DNA of 64,000 nt from Pyrinomonadaceae bacterium (GCA_019694345.1 JAIBCA010000010.1:1-64000), one strand, 5' to 3'. Positions 18,477 through 28,054 are shown, counted from the stretch's first letter. The notes: generated by a model from the sequence alone, not told the origin. A program made the numbers and translations.

Positions 18477-19913
18477 GTGAGACTTTCAACACTCCGTCAA
18501 CTCTTCAGCTTTCGCGATCTACGCAACGCCCTGGTTGGTTTCGCCGTTGTGTTCGGCGGGATCGGACTTTCGCTATTTACGCTTTACGCCCATCGCGTCG
18601 GCAACGTTAGGTTGGCGGGGATCTCGGCCGGAATATCATTGATATTCGTCCTCCTGATCCTGATTTTCGTCGTTCCGCCGCTTGCCCGAAACGCGAGCCG
18701 CGAAGCGTCGCAGATGAATTTGCCGTTCGAATTCACCACCGGCGGAGCGGTGATGCTTGTGCTGTTGACGGTTGTCGGATTCTCGGCCTGGAATACGGGA
18801 AACAATCTGTTGTTCCTTGTGCTTTCGTTTCTGATCGCCGGAATGATCGTCGGCTTTTTTGCTGGCAGCGTTTGCCTCAAGCGGCTCGATGTCAAGATGC
18901 GGTTTCCGGAAACGATATTCGCCGGTGAGCCAACACCGATCCTTGTCAGCGTGACCAACCGAAAGCGTATCTTTCCAAGCCTGTCAGTTGTCGCTGAGGT
19001 CCGGGGAAAGGAACGTGAGCGATCAATAGCCGCCGATGAACTGAGGTCGCTCTTGCCACGTTTTCTGGCCGAGCGCCTGAGCCGCCCGCCAATGGTACGC
19101 AAAACGCTCGACCACATCGTTTATGTCCCGCGGCGTGGGTCGGTCGAGAGCAAGTCCGAGCATATATTTCCACATCGTGGACGCTTTCTGATCAAGGATT
19201 TTGAACTGTCTACCCGATTTCCGTTCGGATTTTTCAGGCATCGCCGTCGACTGCCCGCCCGCGAAACCGAATTGATCGTATTTCCATCCCCGGTGCCGTT
19301 TGACGATAATATCGACGACATTCCGCTAGATGCCGGCAAATTGGTCGCAAATAAACGCGGAGTGGGCCAGGATCTTCTCGCCCTTCGTGACTATCGTACA
19401 AATGACGACCTTCGCCGTATCGATTGGAAGGCCACGGCTCGATCGAGTCGTTTGACGGTTCGTGAATTTGCCGCCGAGGACGAAAAGCGCGTTGTCGTCG
19501 CATTCGACTCGCGTGTCCCGGACGAATCGGACGGCACGCTATCTTTGCGTGAGCGAATAAATGCCGAACAGCGGGGCAAACCGGTCGTCGCATCGGACCG
19601 ATTTGAGGCCGGTGCGAGTCTGGCCGCATCGATACTTCTGCACTTCGCCGAGCAGCAGGCGGAGCTTAAACTGGTCATCGACGGCGAAGAAGGAGACTTC
19701 GGCGTAGGCCGGATACACCTCTACGAGATGCTCAAACGCCTCTCGATCGTCGAACCTAAATTTCAAAGGAAAGGTCGCCCTACCGAACCTGCTGCCGATC
19801 TCGAACGTATCCTGAATAGTTCGGATGAGAGCCACTGGTTCCTGGTCACCGCAGCGGGTGATGGTGATCTCTCACCCGAAACTCTGCAACGATTGAAAAT
19901 AATTGGGTTTTAA
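18477..19913 (+). CDS. DUF58 domain membrane protein
   Basis: This 478-residue protein begins with a GTG codon. It has hydrophobic helices around residues 17-37, 44-66 and 85-125, and a cytoplasmic or periplasmic DUF58 region whose core is DYRTNDDLRRIDWKATAR (about residues 303-320). DUF58 proteins carry a vWA-like fold and partner with MoxR ATPases; the MoxR gene is immediately upstream. The transglutaminase-like third gene often seen in such clusters is absent. The exact cellular task is unknown. Confidence 0.9.
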   Translation: MRLSTLRQLFSFRDLRNALVGFAVVFGGIGLSLFTLYAHRVGNVRLAGISAGISLIFVLLILIFVVPPLARNASREASQMNLPFEFTTGGAVMLVLLTVVGFSAWNTGNNLLFLVLSFLIAGMIVGFFAGSVCLKRLDVKMRFPETIFAGEPTPILVSVTNRKRIFPSLSVVAEVRGKERERSIAADELRSLLPRFLAERLSRPPMVRKTLDHIVYVPRRGSVESKSEHIFPHRGRFLIKDFELSTRFPFGFFRHRRRLPARETELIVFPSPVPFDDNIDDIPLDAGKLVANKRGVGQDLLALRDYRTNDDLRRIDWKATARSSRLTVREFAAEDEKRVVVAFDSRVPDESDGTLSLRERINAEQRGKPVVASDRFEAGASLAASILLHFAEQQAELKLVIDGEEGDFGVGRIHLYEMLKRLSIVEPKFQRKGRPTEPAADLERILNSSDESHWFLVTAAGDGDLSPETLQRLKIIGF

Positions 19914-19973
19914 GGTTAAATTCTTGTCATAATTCAGCGGCCCGCGGTGTCTTTACATTGAAGAGCATTTTTG

Positions 19974-20558
19974 ATGCTGGAAATGAACGAGAGTACAAAC
20001 ATTTTTGTGGACATAATGTCCGAAAATACAGTTACGGCGGCAGCGACAGGTAGGATCGGGTTCGAAGAGGCATTTTCGCTTCATCACCGGACTGTCTTCC
20101 GTGCGGCGCGATCGATAGTGCAGGATCCCGCCTTGGCTGAAGACGTCACGCAGGAAACATTTCTTCGGCTATACCGCTATCTCGATTCGATCTCCGACCA
20201 GGAAATGCTACGGCCATGGCTGATCCGAGTTGCCATAAATGTCGCCCGAAACACGGTCCGCGGTAATATTAGGGCGAACACCCGGGACGAAAATTACGTC
20301 AAAGAAACAGGCACATTCGAAGCGGCGTCAGTCGAGACCGACTATGAGGAAACTGCGGGTGTGAACGACATTTATCGGGCTCTCAACAAGATCAAGGAGC
20401 CGCTCAGAAGCTGCCTGATACTAAAGCAGCAGGGCCTCTCGTACAAAGAGATTGCCCAGAGCCTCGAACTCAACGAGTCGAGCATCGGCACATTCATCGC
20501 ACGTGCCAGACAGGAATTTTCCCGATCTTACGGAAAGATCGGAAAGGACACGATATGA
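19974..20558 (+). CDS. ECF-type RNA polymerase sigma factor
   Basis: The 194-residue sigma-70 family protein has region 2 (FSLHHRTVFRAARSIVQDPALAEDVTQETFLRLYRY) and region 4 (LILKQQGLSYKEIAQSLELNESSIGTFIARAR) joined by a short acidic linker. It should direct RNA polymerase to a small regulon. The start is uncertain: TTG at 19971, ATG at 19974, 19983 or 20016 are in frame; 19974 is taken because GAAGAG lies at a fitting distance. Its stop overlaps the anti-sigma start (ATGA), so the two proteins are probably made in fixed ratio. Confidence 0.92.
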   Translation: MLEMNESTNIFVDIMSENTVTAAATGRIGFEEAFSLHHRTVFRAARSIVQDPALAEDVTQETFLRLYRYLDSISDQEMLRPWLIRVAINVARNTVRGNIRANTRDENYVKETGTFEAASVETDYEETAGVNDIYRALNKIKEPLRSCLILKQQGLSYKEIAQSLELNESSIGTFIARARQEFSRSYGKIGKDTI

Positions 20559-21427
20559 AGCAGGATTGTTTAGACATTGGGATCATTCAGGCGTTTCTGG
20601 ATGGCGAACTCGCCCACACGGAATCGGCTCGAGTCTCCGGCCACGTCGCAACATGCGACGCGTGCGCGTTGATGCTCGCCGACGCCGAGGACGAGTCGGC
20701 TTTGGTCTTTCCTGCCCTTGAACGCGAATTCGCTTCGCTCGTGCCGACCCAGCGGCTATGGTCAAAGATCAACGCATCGATCGAGACCGAAAAGCAAAGT
20801 GCTCCATTCTGGCAGAGGGCGTGGGCTTTCATCACGTTGAATCTGACAACGCCCTCGTTCGTTGCGGCCGCCGGAATGATCGTCGTCTTTGGGATCGCCG
20901 CTCTTTTGATCATTGATCGCGGTTATAAGTCCCCGCAGGTCGCGGGCGTCCGGCCGGTCCAAGTTTCGGCTCCTCAGCCGGCCGCCCCGCCTGTCGCGAG
21001 CGCAAGTTCGCCCGATACCGTCGTGTCGAATATTCCTGAGACAAGGCCGATCATGGCGGAGCAGATCAGCTTGCGATCGGCGGTTCGCCGGCCTCGAACG
21101 ACAACCGTGACCGGAACACCTGCGTTCGCATCCCCCGATGTTTCTAATGGTTACTTTCCCGGCGAAGAGAGCTACGTCAAGACTATCGCCAGCCTCTCTC
21201 GATCTGTTGAATCGGCCAAGGACGCAGTTATGCGTCCCGGCGAACGCGTCGCCTACGAACGCGACATGGCCGTGGTCGACGATGCTATCGCGAAGATGCG
21301 AACCGAGGTCAAACGGAACCCCAGGAATGAGTCTGCAAAGCAGGTTCTTTATTCGTCATATCAGAACAAGATAGATCTGCTGAATTCGGTATCGCAGAAA
21401 GAGGAGTTGGTCGCGAGCCTCAAATAG
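20555..21427 (+). CDS. Anti-sigma factor with zinc-finger (zf-HC2) domain
   Basis: This 290-residue protein opens with a zf-HC2 anti-sigma domain containing the HVATCDAC motif (H-x3-C-x2-C, about residues 30-37), which binds zinc and holds the sigma factor. A single membrane helix follows at about residues 107-128 (FVAAAGMIVVFGIAALLII). The outer part is proline-rich, then has a helical tail of about 90 residues that could sense envelope state. It overlaps the ECF sigma gene by 4 bases and precedes the DUF4097-type gene by 20 bases, so it probably controls that gene as well. Confidence 0.9.
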   Translation: MKQDCLDIGIIQAFLDGELAHTESARVSGHVATCDACALMLADAEDESALVFPALEREFASLVPTQRLWSKINASIETEKQSAPFWQRAWAFITLNLTTPSFVAAAGMIVVFGIAALLIIDRGYKSPQVAGVRPVQVSAPQPAAPPVASASSPDTVVSNIPETRPIMAEQISLRSAVRRPRTTTVTGTPAFASPDVSNGYFPGEESYVKTIASLSRSVESAKDAVMRPGERVAYERDMAVVDDAIAKMRTEVKRNPRNESAKQVLYSSYQNKIDLLNSVSQKEELVASLK

Positions 21428-21447
21428 GTCGGCATCACTGAACGGGA

Positions 21448-22473
21448 ATGACTGGATCAGGCAGAAAATTGGAATACGGGTTCGTCCTAGCTGTGATGGC
21501 CTTAGCTTTATCGCTCTCGGCCACGGGCCAGACAGTGGTCGCCCCGCCTGCGGCTCCGGCCACTCGTTCGATCGCGAAAGCTGAAATACCTCCTGTTCCG
21601 TCAATGTTCGGGGAATCTACGGAGCGTTCCATCAAGGTCGATCCGTCGATCAACCTCTCTCTTTGCGTATCCGAGGGCACATTGAAGGTCAACGGTTGGA
21701 CCCGAAACGAGCTTCGGGTTTTCGTGCAGGACGGCAGTAATTTTGAATTCAAAACACAACAGACCAGTCCCAAAACGGGCGATCCGGTCTGGGTCATGGT
21801 CACCGCGGTCAGCGACCGAAATAAGGTCGTCCCGCGTTCCGAGTGTATCCGCGGCGGCGATATCGAGATCGACATTCCGGTAAATGCCGCCGTCAACGTC
21901 AAGGGCCAGGATGTGACCTCCACGATCGACGGCGTTCGCAAGGCGAGCGTCAAAATAATCGGTGGAAACACCTTCATCCGAAACGTGACCGATGGCGTCA
22001 CCGTATCGGGCGGGCAAGGCGGCATTGCGGTCGAAAGCTCTTCCGGTGCGATGTCGCTCGACAGCACAACCGGTAATATCGTCGTATTTGAGGCAGGCCC
22101 GAGCGATATTGGCGATATATTTCGTGCCAAGACCAACGGCGGGGCGATATCTCTCGAGAAGATAACCCATCGTCAGATCGAGGTTAACTCAATTTCCGGC
22201 TCGGTAAGCTACAGCGGTTCGCTTCTCAATGGCGGTTCCTACAGTTTTGGCACATCTAACGGGTCGATCCGCCTGACACTGCCGACGGATACGTCGAGCA
22301 CAGTTTCGGCAAGCTATGGATTTGGTGCATTCAGATCAGAAATTCCTATCACCACTATCACTGAGAACATTAGCGAAGGCCCGGTGAAGAGCACCGTCGG
22401 CCGGATCGGCGGCGGAGACTCGACACTCCGGCTCACTACCAACAACGGCAGTATCTCCATCAGAAAACCGTGA
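21448..22473 (+). CDS. Secreted DUF4097-like repeat protein
   Basis: The 341-residue protein has a signal peptide (FVLAVMALALSLSATGQ) and a repetitive beta-rich body with many short G-x-I/V-x-V strands, such as GAMSLDSTTGNIVVFEA and GSIRLTLPTD. This is the look of DUF4097 or adhesin-type beta-helix proteins exported to the envelope. It ends the operon that starts with the ECF sigma and anti-sigma genes, so it is a likely target or co-regulated partner of the sigma factor. Function unknown. Confidence 0.8.
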   Translation: MTGSGRKLEYGFVLAVMALALSLSATGQTVVAPPAAPATRSIAKAEIPPVPSMFGESTERSIKVDPSINLSLCVSEGTLKVNGWTRNELRVFVQDGSNFEFKTQQTSPKTGDPVWVMVTAVSDRNKVVPRSECIRGGDIEIDIPVNAAVNVKGQDVTSTIDGVRKASVKIIGGNTFIRNVTDGVTVSGGQGGIAVESSSGAMSLDSTTGNIVVFEAGPSDIGDIFRAKTNGGAISLEKITHRQIEVNSISGSVSYSGSLLNGGSYSFGTSNGSIRLTLPTDTSSTVSASYGFGAFRSEIPITTITENISEGPVKSTVGRIGGGDSTLRLTTNNGSISIRKP

Positions 22474-22477
22474 TCGG

Positions 22478-22774
22478 TCAGAACTCGCCCAATTCCCTGC
22501 CCGTCCGCTGATTAAATTGCTCGGTCATCGATGCCATCCCATGCCCTGGCTCGTCGCGTGTTAGGCGCTCGACACGCCACATCGGAAAGAAATAGTCCGT
22601 CATTGGCAGATGGTCCTCGCCCGCGGCAATGGAGCGAACCCAGTCGTCAAAATAGCCCAGGTCGATCGCCCGCATGTGAATGCCGGCCGGCCCGATCTCG
22701 TTTACGATCCCGATAAGCTTTTCCCGCGGACTGTGGAGCACGATCAGACCTGTTTCGCCGTTCTCGATCTTCAT
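22478..22774 (-). CDS. Small conserved-looking protein of unknown function
   Basis: The 98-residue soluble protein begins MKIENGETGLIVLHSPREKLIG and continues with GPAGIHMRAIDLGYFDDWVR. The pattern resembles a family of short proteins I have seen in Acidobacteria but cannot name; the N-terminal half looks like a small beta-barrel. It has no signal peptide or membrane segment. It is divergent from the SbcC-like gene (122 bases between starts) and convergent with the DUF4097 gene (4 bases between stops). Codon use looks like its neighbours, which supports a real gene. Confidence 0.65.
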   Translation of the reverse strand: MKIENGETGLIVLHSPREKLIGIVNEIGPAGIHMRAIDLGYFDDWVRSIAAGEDHLPMTDYFFPMWRVERLTRDEPGHGMASMTEQFNQRTGRELGEF

Positions 22775-22896
22775 AATAAATAGTTAGGTCGCATTATCAC
22801 CTATCATAATAAACGACCGGCCGCTATTTGCGCCCGATTCTTTTTCTTTACAATGGATTCAATTAGAATCTAAAGAGCTATCAAAGGCCTTTCTCT

Positions 22897-25539
22897 ATGC
22901 ACATTTCCAGGCTCGAGCTTGAGAATATTAAATCTCACGTGTCATCGACATACGATTTTGCCAAAGGCACGACCGCCATTACCGGCGAGAACGGTGCCGG
23001 CAAGACGACGATAATCGAGGCGATCGCCTGGGTACTTTTTGACTTTCTTGATTACAAAAAGGAGGAATTTTTACGTCGGGGCGCAAAAAAAGGTACGGCA
23101 AGGGTAACATTCGAGAGCGGTCTTGATGAGCGCGAGTACATCGTTTATCGTGATACCGGATCCGGGTATTACGTGACCGACCCGCGTCTGCAGGTGAGGA
23201 TCGCGGAAAAAAAGGAGGAGGTTTTCAGATTTCTCTGGCAGCACCTCGGACTTGAGCCCGGTACGGATCTTCGTTCGCTTTTTCGGCAGGCGATCGGCGT
23301 TCCGCAAGGCACATTCACCGCAATATTTCTCGATGGAGGACAGGAACGCAAAACGGCGTTCGACCGTCTGTTGAAAGTTGAGGAATATCGCCAGGCCGCC
23401 GAAAAGCTTCGTGAAACGTCACGCCATATCGACCTGCAGGTAACTGCTGCCCGAGAGGGTATCGCCAGAGCCGAAGGCGAACTTGTACGTTCCGAGAACA
23501 TCGAAACAGAACATCGGGGACTTGTTGGCCAGATGACAAGATTGTCAGAGGAGGTTCAGGCTTCGGCCGAAGACCTGAATACTCTAAGAGCCGACGTCGA
23601 CGCACTGGACGCTCAGGAACGCAGGATCTTTGAGCTCCGATCGGCGCTTGAAAAGGCATCTGCAGAGAATCAACGATCTCATCTTGTTTATGACCAGTTG
23701 GAACGCTCCGTCGAGAGTTCCGCCGCCGCCGCCCATAAGGTGGCCGCCGCCAGACCATTTGCTGAAAAGCATATCGAGACGCTGGGACAACTCCGCGAGC
23801 TCGAACGCGAACGCGGTGAACGCGACAAACTCCGGGCCGAACTTGCTGCGATCGACGCGGCGATCGTTAACGTTCGGGCCGATGGTAAACGTCTTGCCGA
23901 AAGCCTCGCCGCCGCCGAAAATGCACATCGCGAGATCGCGGATCTGCGGCCGATGGCTGAGCTACAAGGTCAGATCGAGGCCGAGCTGCGTCATTTGCAC
24001 GATTCAGTCGCGGCGGCACGTGCCGCTCGCTCACAGATCGCCAGTCTGGACGAAAAGCTGAAGCGAATGCGTGACGGTTACAGGGAGGTCAATGAACGCC
24101 TCAAGGAGATCGAGGCAAAGGCCGCAGATGCCGCTCGGCTCTCGGAACTCGAGATGCGGGACGGTCAACTCCTGCGTGAGATCGCCGCCCTCCGGGCCTC
24201 GCTCGAACGTGATGAAAGATTTCAACAAGAGATCAAAAGCGGCCTCTGTCCGATACTCTCCCAGAAATGTCTGAACCTTGAACCGGGGCAGACACTTGAG
24301 AGCTTTGTGTCGAGCCAGTTCAACGAACTTCGGTCACAGATCGCCTTGCTCGAGAACGAGCAAGCGTCGGTCGCCTCATTAATGAGATCAGCAAGAGAGG
24401 CCGCCGGGCAATTGTCGACAATAGACACGCTGCAGCGACGGCTCGCCGAGCTCAAGGACGAAGGTTCACGGCTGAATAACGAAAAGGACCACATCCTGGG
24501 TGTCTCCGAGACTCTCGAAGCGGCCGAAAAGAAACTCGCCGATGCTGAATCAAGGCTCGCAGCCCTTTCTGACCCGCGGGCGAGAACAAAGTTCCTGGAG
24601 GTCGAGGCCGGTCGTGAAAAGGAATTGCGCGAGCGTTTCACCAAGATTGAGAGTAATCTCGAACGCCTTGAAAATGACCGCAATATTGCCATCGAAAAAC
24701 TCGAATCGTACATCGACCTCGACGCGAATTGGACAGCGGTCACGGCCGAACGCGACGCCACAGCCGATGCTCACCGCACATTTGTGGCAAATGAGGCCGA
24801 AGCCGAAGCACTCGGCGAACGTCAATTGAAACTGGATGAAGCTCTCGAGGGTCTGCGTATGTCCGGTGCGCAAAAGCTCGAAGCCGAAACCAGATTGTCC
24901 GAGGCCGCGGACGGTTTCGATGGTGAGTTGCTGCTGAAACGTCGAGCCGAACTTTTGCAGGCCGAACGCGGATATGCGCAGGTCGCCGCGACGCTCGCAG
25001 CAGCCGAGCAGCAGGAGCGCGGTTTGGCCGCGGAGCTGAAGCGGTTCACTGAGATCCGTCGATCACTCGCCGTCGAATTTAAGGAAAAAGATCGCCTGGA
25101 GAGGATTGCCGAGGCAACCGCATTCATCCGCGATACACTCAAAGAAGCGGCACCGCGCGTCGCACGAAATTACGTTTATCACGTTTCTTTGGAAGCGAAT
25201 CTGCTGTTTCGGGAGATCACCGGAAATGCCGAACGCACCCTGAAATGGGGTGACGATTACGCCATTATGCTCGAAGAAGATGGTTTCGACCGCCCTTTCC
25301 AGAGCCTGTCAGGCGGCGAGCAGATGGCGGCAGCGTTGGCCGTCAGATTGGCATTATTGAAACAGCTGACCGACATTCGCATTGCCTTTTTTGACGAGCC
25401 GACGACCAATATGGACGCCGAACGCCGCGAAAATCTGGCAACGCAGATCAGCCGCATCACAAATTTCGACCAGCTTTTCGTCATCTCACATGATGAGACG
25501 TTCGACAGCTATGTGGACAACGTGATATCGGTCGGATAG
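22897..25539 (+). CDS. SbcC/Rad50-like SMC-type ATPase
   Basis: The 880-residue protein has a split ABC-type ATPase head: Walker A GENGAGKTT at residues 30-38, signature LSGGE at 804-808 and Walker B FFDEP at 831-835. Two long coiled-coil arms (about 180-440 and 465-760) lie between. The turn of the coil carries Cys451 and Cys458 (CPILSQKC), a CX6C pair instead of the CxxC zinc hook of Rad50. Such proteins hold DNA ends for nuclease processing. The usual nuclease partner SbcD/Mre11 is not adjacent; the RNase HI gene follows after only 5 bases. It is shorter than SbcC of enterobacteria and closer in size to archaeal Rad50. Confidence 0.88.
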   Translation: MHISRLELENIKSHVSSTYDFAKGTTAITGENGAGKTTIIEAIAWVLFDFLDYKKEEFLRRGAKKGTARVTFESGLDEREYIVYRDTGSGYYVTDPRLQVRIAEKKEEVFRFLWQHLGLEPGTDLRSLFRQAIGVPQGTFTAIFLDGGQERKTAFDRLLKVEEYRQAAEKLRETSRHIDLQVTAAREGIARAEGELVRSENIETEHRGLVGQMTRLSEEVQASAEDLNTLRADVDALDAQERRIFELRSALEKASAENQRSHLVYDQLERSVESSAAAAHKVAAARPFAEKHIETLGQLRELERERGERDKLRAELAAIDAAIVNVRADGKRLAESLAAAENAHREIADLRPMAELQGQIEAELRHLHDSVAAARAARSQIASLDEKLKRMRDGYREVNERLKEIEAKAADAARLSELEMRDGQLLREIAALRASLERDERFQQEIKSGLCPILSQKCLNLEPGQTLESFVSSQFNELRSQIALLENEQASVASLMRSAREAAGQLSTIDTLQRRLAELKDEGSRLNNEKDHILGVSETLEAAEKKLADAESRLAALSDPRARTKFLEVEAGREKELRERFTKIESNLERLENDRNIAIEKLESYIDLDANWTAVTAERDATADAHRTFVANEAEAEALGERQLKLDEALEGLRMSGAQKLEAETRLSEAADGFDGELLLKRRAELLQAERGYAQVAATLAAAEQQERGLAAELKRFTEIRRSLAVEFKEKDRLERIAEATAFIRDTLKEAAPRVARNYVYHVSLEANLLFREITGNAERTLKWGDDYAIMLEEDGFDRPFQSLSGGEQMAAALAVRLALLKQLTDIRIAFFDEPTTNMDAERRENLATQISRITNFDQLFVISHDETFDSYVDNVISVG

Positions 25540-25544
25540 TAATT

Positions 25545-26003
25545 ATGAAACAAGTCACCATAGTCTGCGACGGCTCAAGCCTCGGCAACGGCAAGGGAAA
25601 TCCACGTGCCGCCGCCGTTGCGGTGCTTGGTTTTCAAGGTTTCTGGAAGGCGTTTGGCGAATTTCTCGGTAACGCAACCAATCAACAGGCGGAGATCGCT
25701 GCGGCTGCTATCGGACTCGAGAACCTCAAGGAACCATGCAGGGTGACACTGATGTCGGACTCACGTTACGTCGTCGAGACGATGGGCGGGACGTGGAAGC
25801 GAAAGACCAACCACGACTGGTGGAAACGGCTCGATAATGCCGCGAAACGGCACCAGATCAGATGGAAATGGGTCAAAGGCCACAATGGCCACGACGTTCA
25901 GGAGGTTGCCGATTCAATGGCCCGCAAGATGGCTGAACTTGGCTATGTTGATAATTCCCTTTTGGAGGAAGCAGTCGTGGAACTCGGCACAATGGAACTT
26001 TGA
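25545..26003 (+). CDS. rnhA: Ribonuclease HI
   Basis: RNase HI cuts the RNA strand of RNA-DNA hybrids. The 152-residue protein keeps the four carboxylates of the active site: Asp9 (VCDGSS), Glu50 (NQQAEIAA), Asp72 (MSDSRYV) and Asp123 (EVADSMA), plus the WVKGHNGH loop with the assisting histidine. The gene begins 5 bases after the SbcC-like gene, so both are probably on one transcript. Its stop overlaps the TTG start of the next ORF. Confidence 0.95.
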   Translation: MKQVTIVCDGSSLGNGKGNPRAAAVAVLGFQGFWKAFGEFLGNATNQQAEIAAAAIGLENLKEPCRVTLMSDSRYVVETMGGTWKRKTNHDWWKRLDNAAKRHQIRWKWVKGHNGHDVQEVADSMARKMAELGYVDNSLLEEAVVELGTMEL

Positions 26004-28054
26004 CCCCGGGATCTTATTCACGAGCGAACTGTTTTGGTTTGAATATCACAAGAGCGTTTCGATCACAAAGTAATCTTTGCTGGCACACGGTTGCCGCATC
26101 TGCTGGATTGCGCGTTTTCATCGCCGTATTCCTTTTGCTGTTTTTGGCTTCGATCGCCTGGGCACAGCGGTCCGGGCTTGGCTGGGTGTGGCAAAACCCT
26201 CTTCCTCAGGGAAACCCCCTCTACTCAATACATTTTGCCAAGGACAAACTGCACGGATTTGCGGTTGGTTCCGACAACACGATACTACGGACCCGCGACG
26301 GCGGTTTCCGTTGGGAGCGGCAGGATGCTCCGACCGACGTAACCTTTTCCGGCGTTTGGGTTCGCGATGCCGATACCGCGATCGCAGTTGGTTCGCGCGG
26401 AACGATCGTCATGACAATAAATGGCGGCAAGGACTGGAACCGCGTGGCGGCGGACGCCCGCGATCACTTTTACAGCATCGCTTTTGCGGGGGCCGACGCC
26501 AAGACCGGCTGGATCACTGGCACCTACGGCCGCATCATGAAATCGATCGATGGAGGGCTAACATGGCGCACCCAAACGGTCGACACAAAGGAACACATAC
26601 TAAGGGTATCGGCTTTTGACGCGGATCACGCTGCCGCGGTCGGACTCGGCGGGACAGTTCTATACACGAACGACGGCGGAGCAAACTGGGTCGTGACGGG
26701 CCCGTGCAGCGGAGCCGTGGTCTCCGGTGTTGCTTACACATCCGTGAATTCTCTGATCGTCGCCGGCTACGGCGGCTGTATCGCTCGTTCGAACGATTCA
26801 GGAGCGACCTGGAACCTGGTCAATATCTACAGTCGTTCGGATCTCTTGTCGATCAGTTTTTCGAATGAAAAGGCCGGGTCGATCACCGACGCCAATGGCA
26901 TCGTCTGGATGACCGGCGACGGTGGCAGTACTTGGGTCCCTTTTAACATACGAACCAATCCTAAGCTTGTCGCCATCTATTTTGCGGATAATTATACGGG
27001 CTGGGCGGTCGGCGAGAGCGGCCTGATACTCCGCACAGACGACGGCGGATCAAGTTGGCAGCGTCTGAGCGAGGGCGGCCGCGAAGATGTCAACGACCTT
27101 ACATTTCTCAACGATGAACTGGGGGTCGCCATCGGCTCAAAAGGCAGGATATGGCTGACAAATGATGCCGGGCGTTACTGGTTACCGGTATTTTCGGGAA
27201 CCGGAGAGAACCTGAACGCCGTAACCTTCTATGATGGCCAAAAGGGCTGGGCCGTCGGCGACAAAGGGACGATCCTCCGAACTATTAATGGCGGTGCGAG
27301 TTGGGGCAAAGGTGTGTCAAATGTGACCGAAGATCTCCTCGCTGTCAGCTTTGTGACCGACAAGATCGGCTTTGCCGTCGGTGCCAACGGAATGGTGCTT
27401 CGGACCGATTCGGCCGGTGCCTACTGGGAACAATTCGAATCGGGCACACGGCTCTGGCTTGAGGACGTTCGCTTTTTTGACGAGAAGAACGGCGTCGCCG
27501 TCGGCGATGTCGGCACTATCCTGACGACAAACGACGGCGGCCTGACGTGGTCAAAGATCAAGACCAACCTCCGCGAGAATCTTTATGCGGTTAGCTTTTT
27601 CGATGCAAAGATCGGTTTCGCTGTCGGCTCCGGGGGAGTTATTCTTGGGACCGTCGACGGGGGACAGTCCTGGAAAGACCAGGAGTCACCGACACGGTCA
27701 AATCTTTTTGCGATCCAGGCGTTTGGCAAGGAAAGTGCGGTGGCCGTCGGCGAACTCGGAACGGTCCTAGTCACCGAAGACGGAGGACGCTCGTGGCAGG
27801 TTCAGCCCAATATTACAGGTAAGGTGCTGCAGGCGGTCGTCTATCGCGGAGACAAGAATGTCTGGGCAGCTGGACGCGGCGGAACGATCTTGAAGCGGAC
27901 CGATCCGCTCTCACCAAAACCGCTCAGCGGCCCCAAATCCCCGCCGGTCTTGTCCGGAGCGGCTCCGCGGCTGCGTCCAACCATCCGTCAGCCACTGGTT
28001 ACGATCTCGGATGACGGTGATATTCCCGCGGCTGTCCCCGCGAAAAAACCTTAG
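26000..28054 (+). CDS. Secreted Asp-box / Ycf48-like beta-propeller protein
   Basis: This protein of up to 684 residues has about a dozen WD40-like Asp-box units with the spacing of photosystem II assembly factor Ycf48, e.g. TRDGGFRW, SIDGGLTW, TNDGGANW, TGDGGSTW, TDDGGSSW and TEDGGRSW, each preceded by a GxAVG strand. A signal peptide (VFIAVFLLLFLASIAWAQ) lies about 40 residues in. No ATG is available before it: the reading frame opens with TTG at 26000, overlapping the rnhA stop, and another TTG at 26108 would give a shorter, more typical leader. The proline-rich tail suggests a surface or linker region. The role is unknown. Confidence 0.82.
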   Translation: MTPGSYSRANCFGLNITRAFRSQSNLCWHTVAASAGLRVFIAVFLLLFLASIAWAQRSGLGWVWQNPLPQGNPLYSIHFAKDKLHGFAVGSDNTILRTRDGGFRWERQDAPTDVTFSGVWVRDADTAIAVGSRGTIVMTINGGKDWNRVAADARDHFYSIAFAGADAKTGWITGTYGRIMKSIDGGLTWRTQTVDTKEHILRVSAFDADHAAAVGLGGTVLYTNDGGANWVVTGPCSGAVVSGVAYTSVNSLIVAGYGGCIARSNDSGATWNLVNIYSRSDLLSISFSNEKAGSITDANGIVWMTGDGGSTWVPFNIRTNPKLVAIYFADNYTGWAVGESGLILRTDDGGSSWQRLSEGGREDVNDLTFLNDELGVAIGSKGRIWLTNDAGRYWLPVFSGTGENLNAVTFYDGQKGWAVGDKGTILRTINGGASWGKGVSNVTEDLLAVSFVTDKIGFAVGANGMVLRTDSAGAYWEQFESGTRLWLEDVRFFDEKNGVAVGDVGTILTTNDGGLTWSKIKTNLRENLYAVSFFDAKIGFAVGSGGVILGTVDGGQSWKDQESPTRSNLFAIQAFGKESAVAVGELGTVLVTEDGGRSWQVQPNITGKVLQAVVYRGDKNVWAAGRGGTILKRTDPLSPKPLSGPKSPPVLSGAAPRLRPTIRQPLVTISDDGDIPAAVPAKKP

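Noticed and set aside
23700..23760. GCC-rich runs resembling short tandem repeats
   Set aside because: They encode alanine-rich coiled-coil segments of the SbcC-like protein and have no regular unit.
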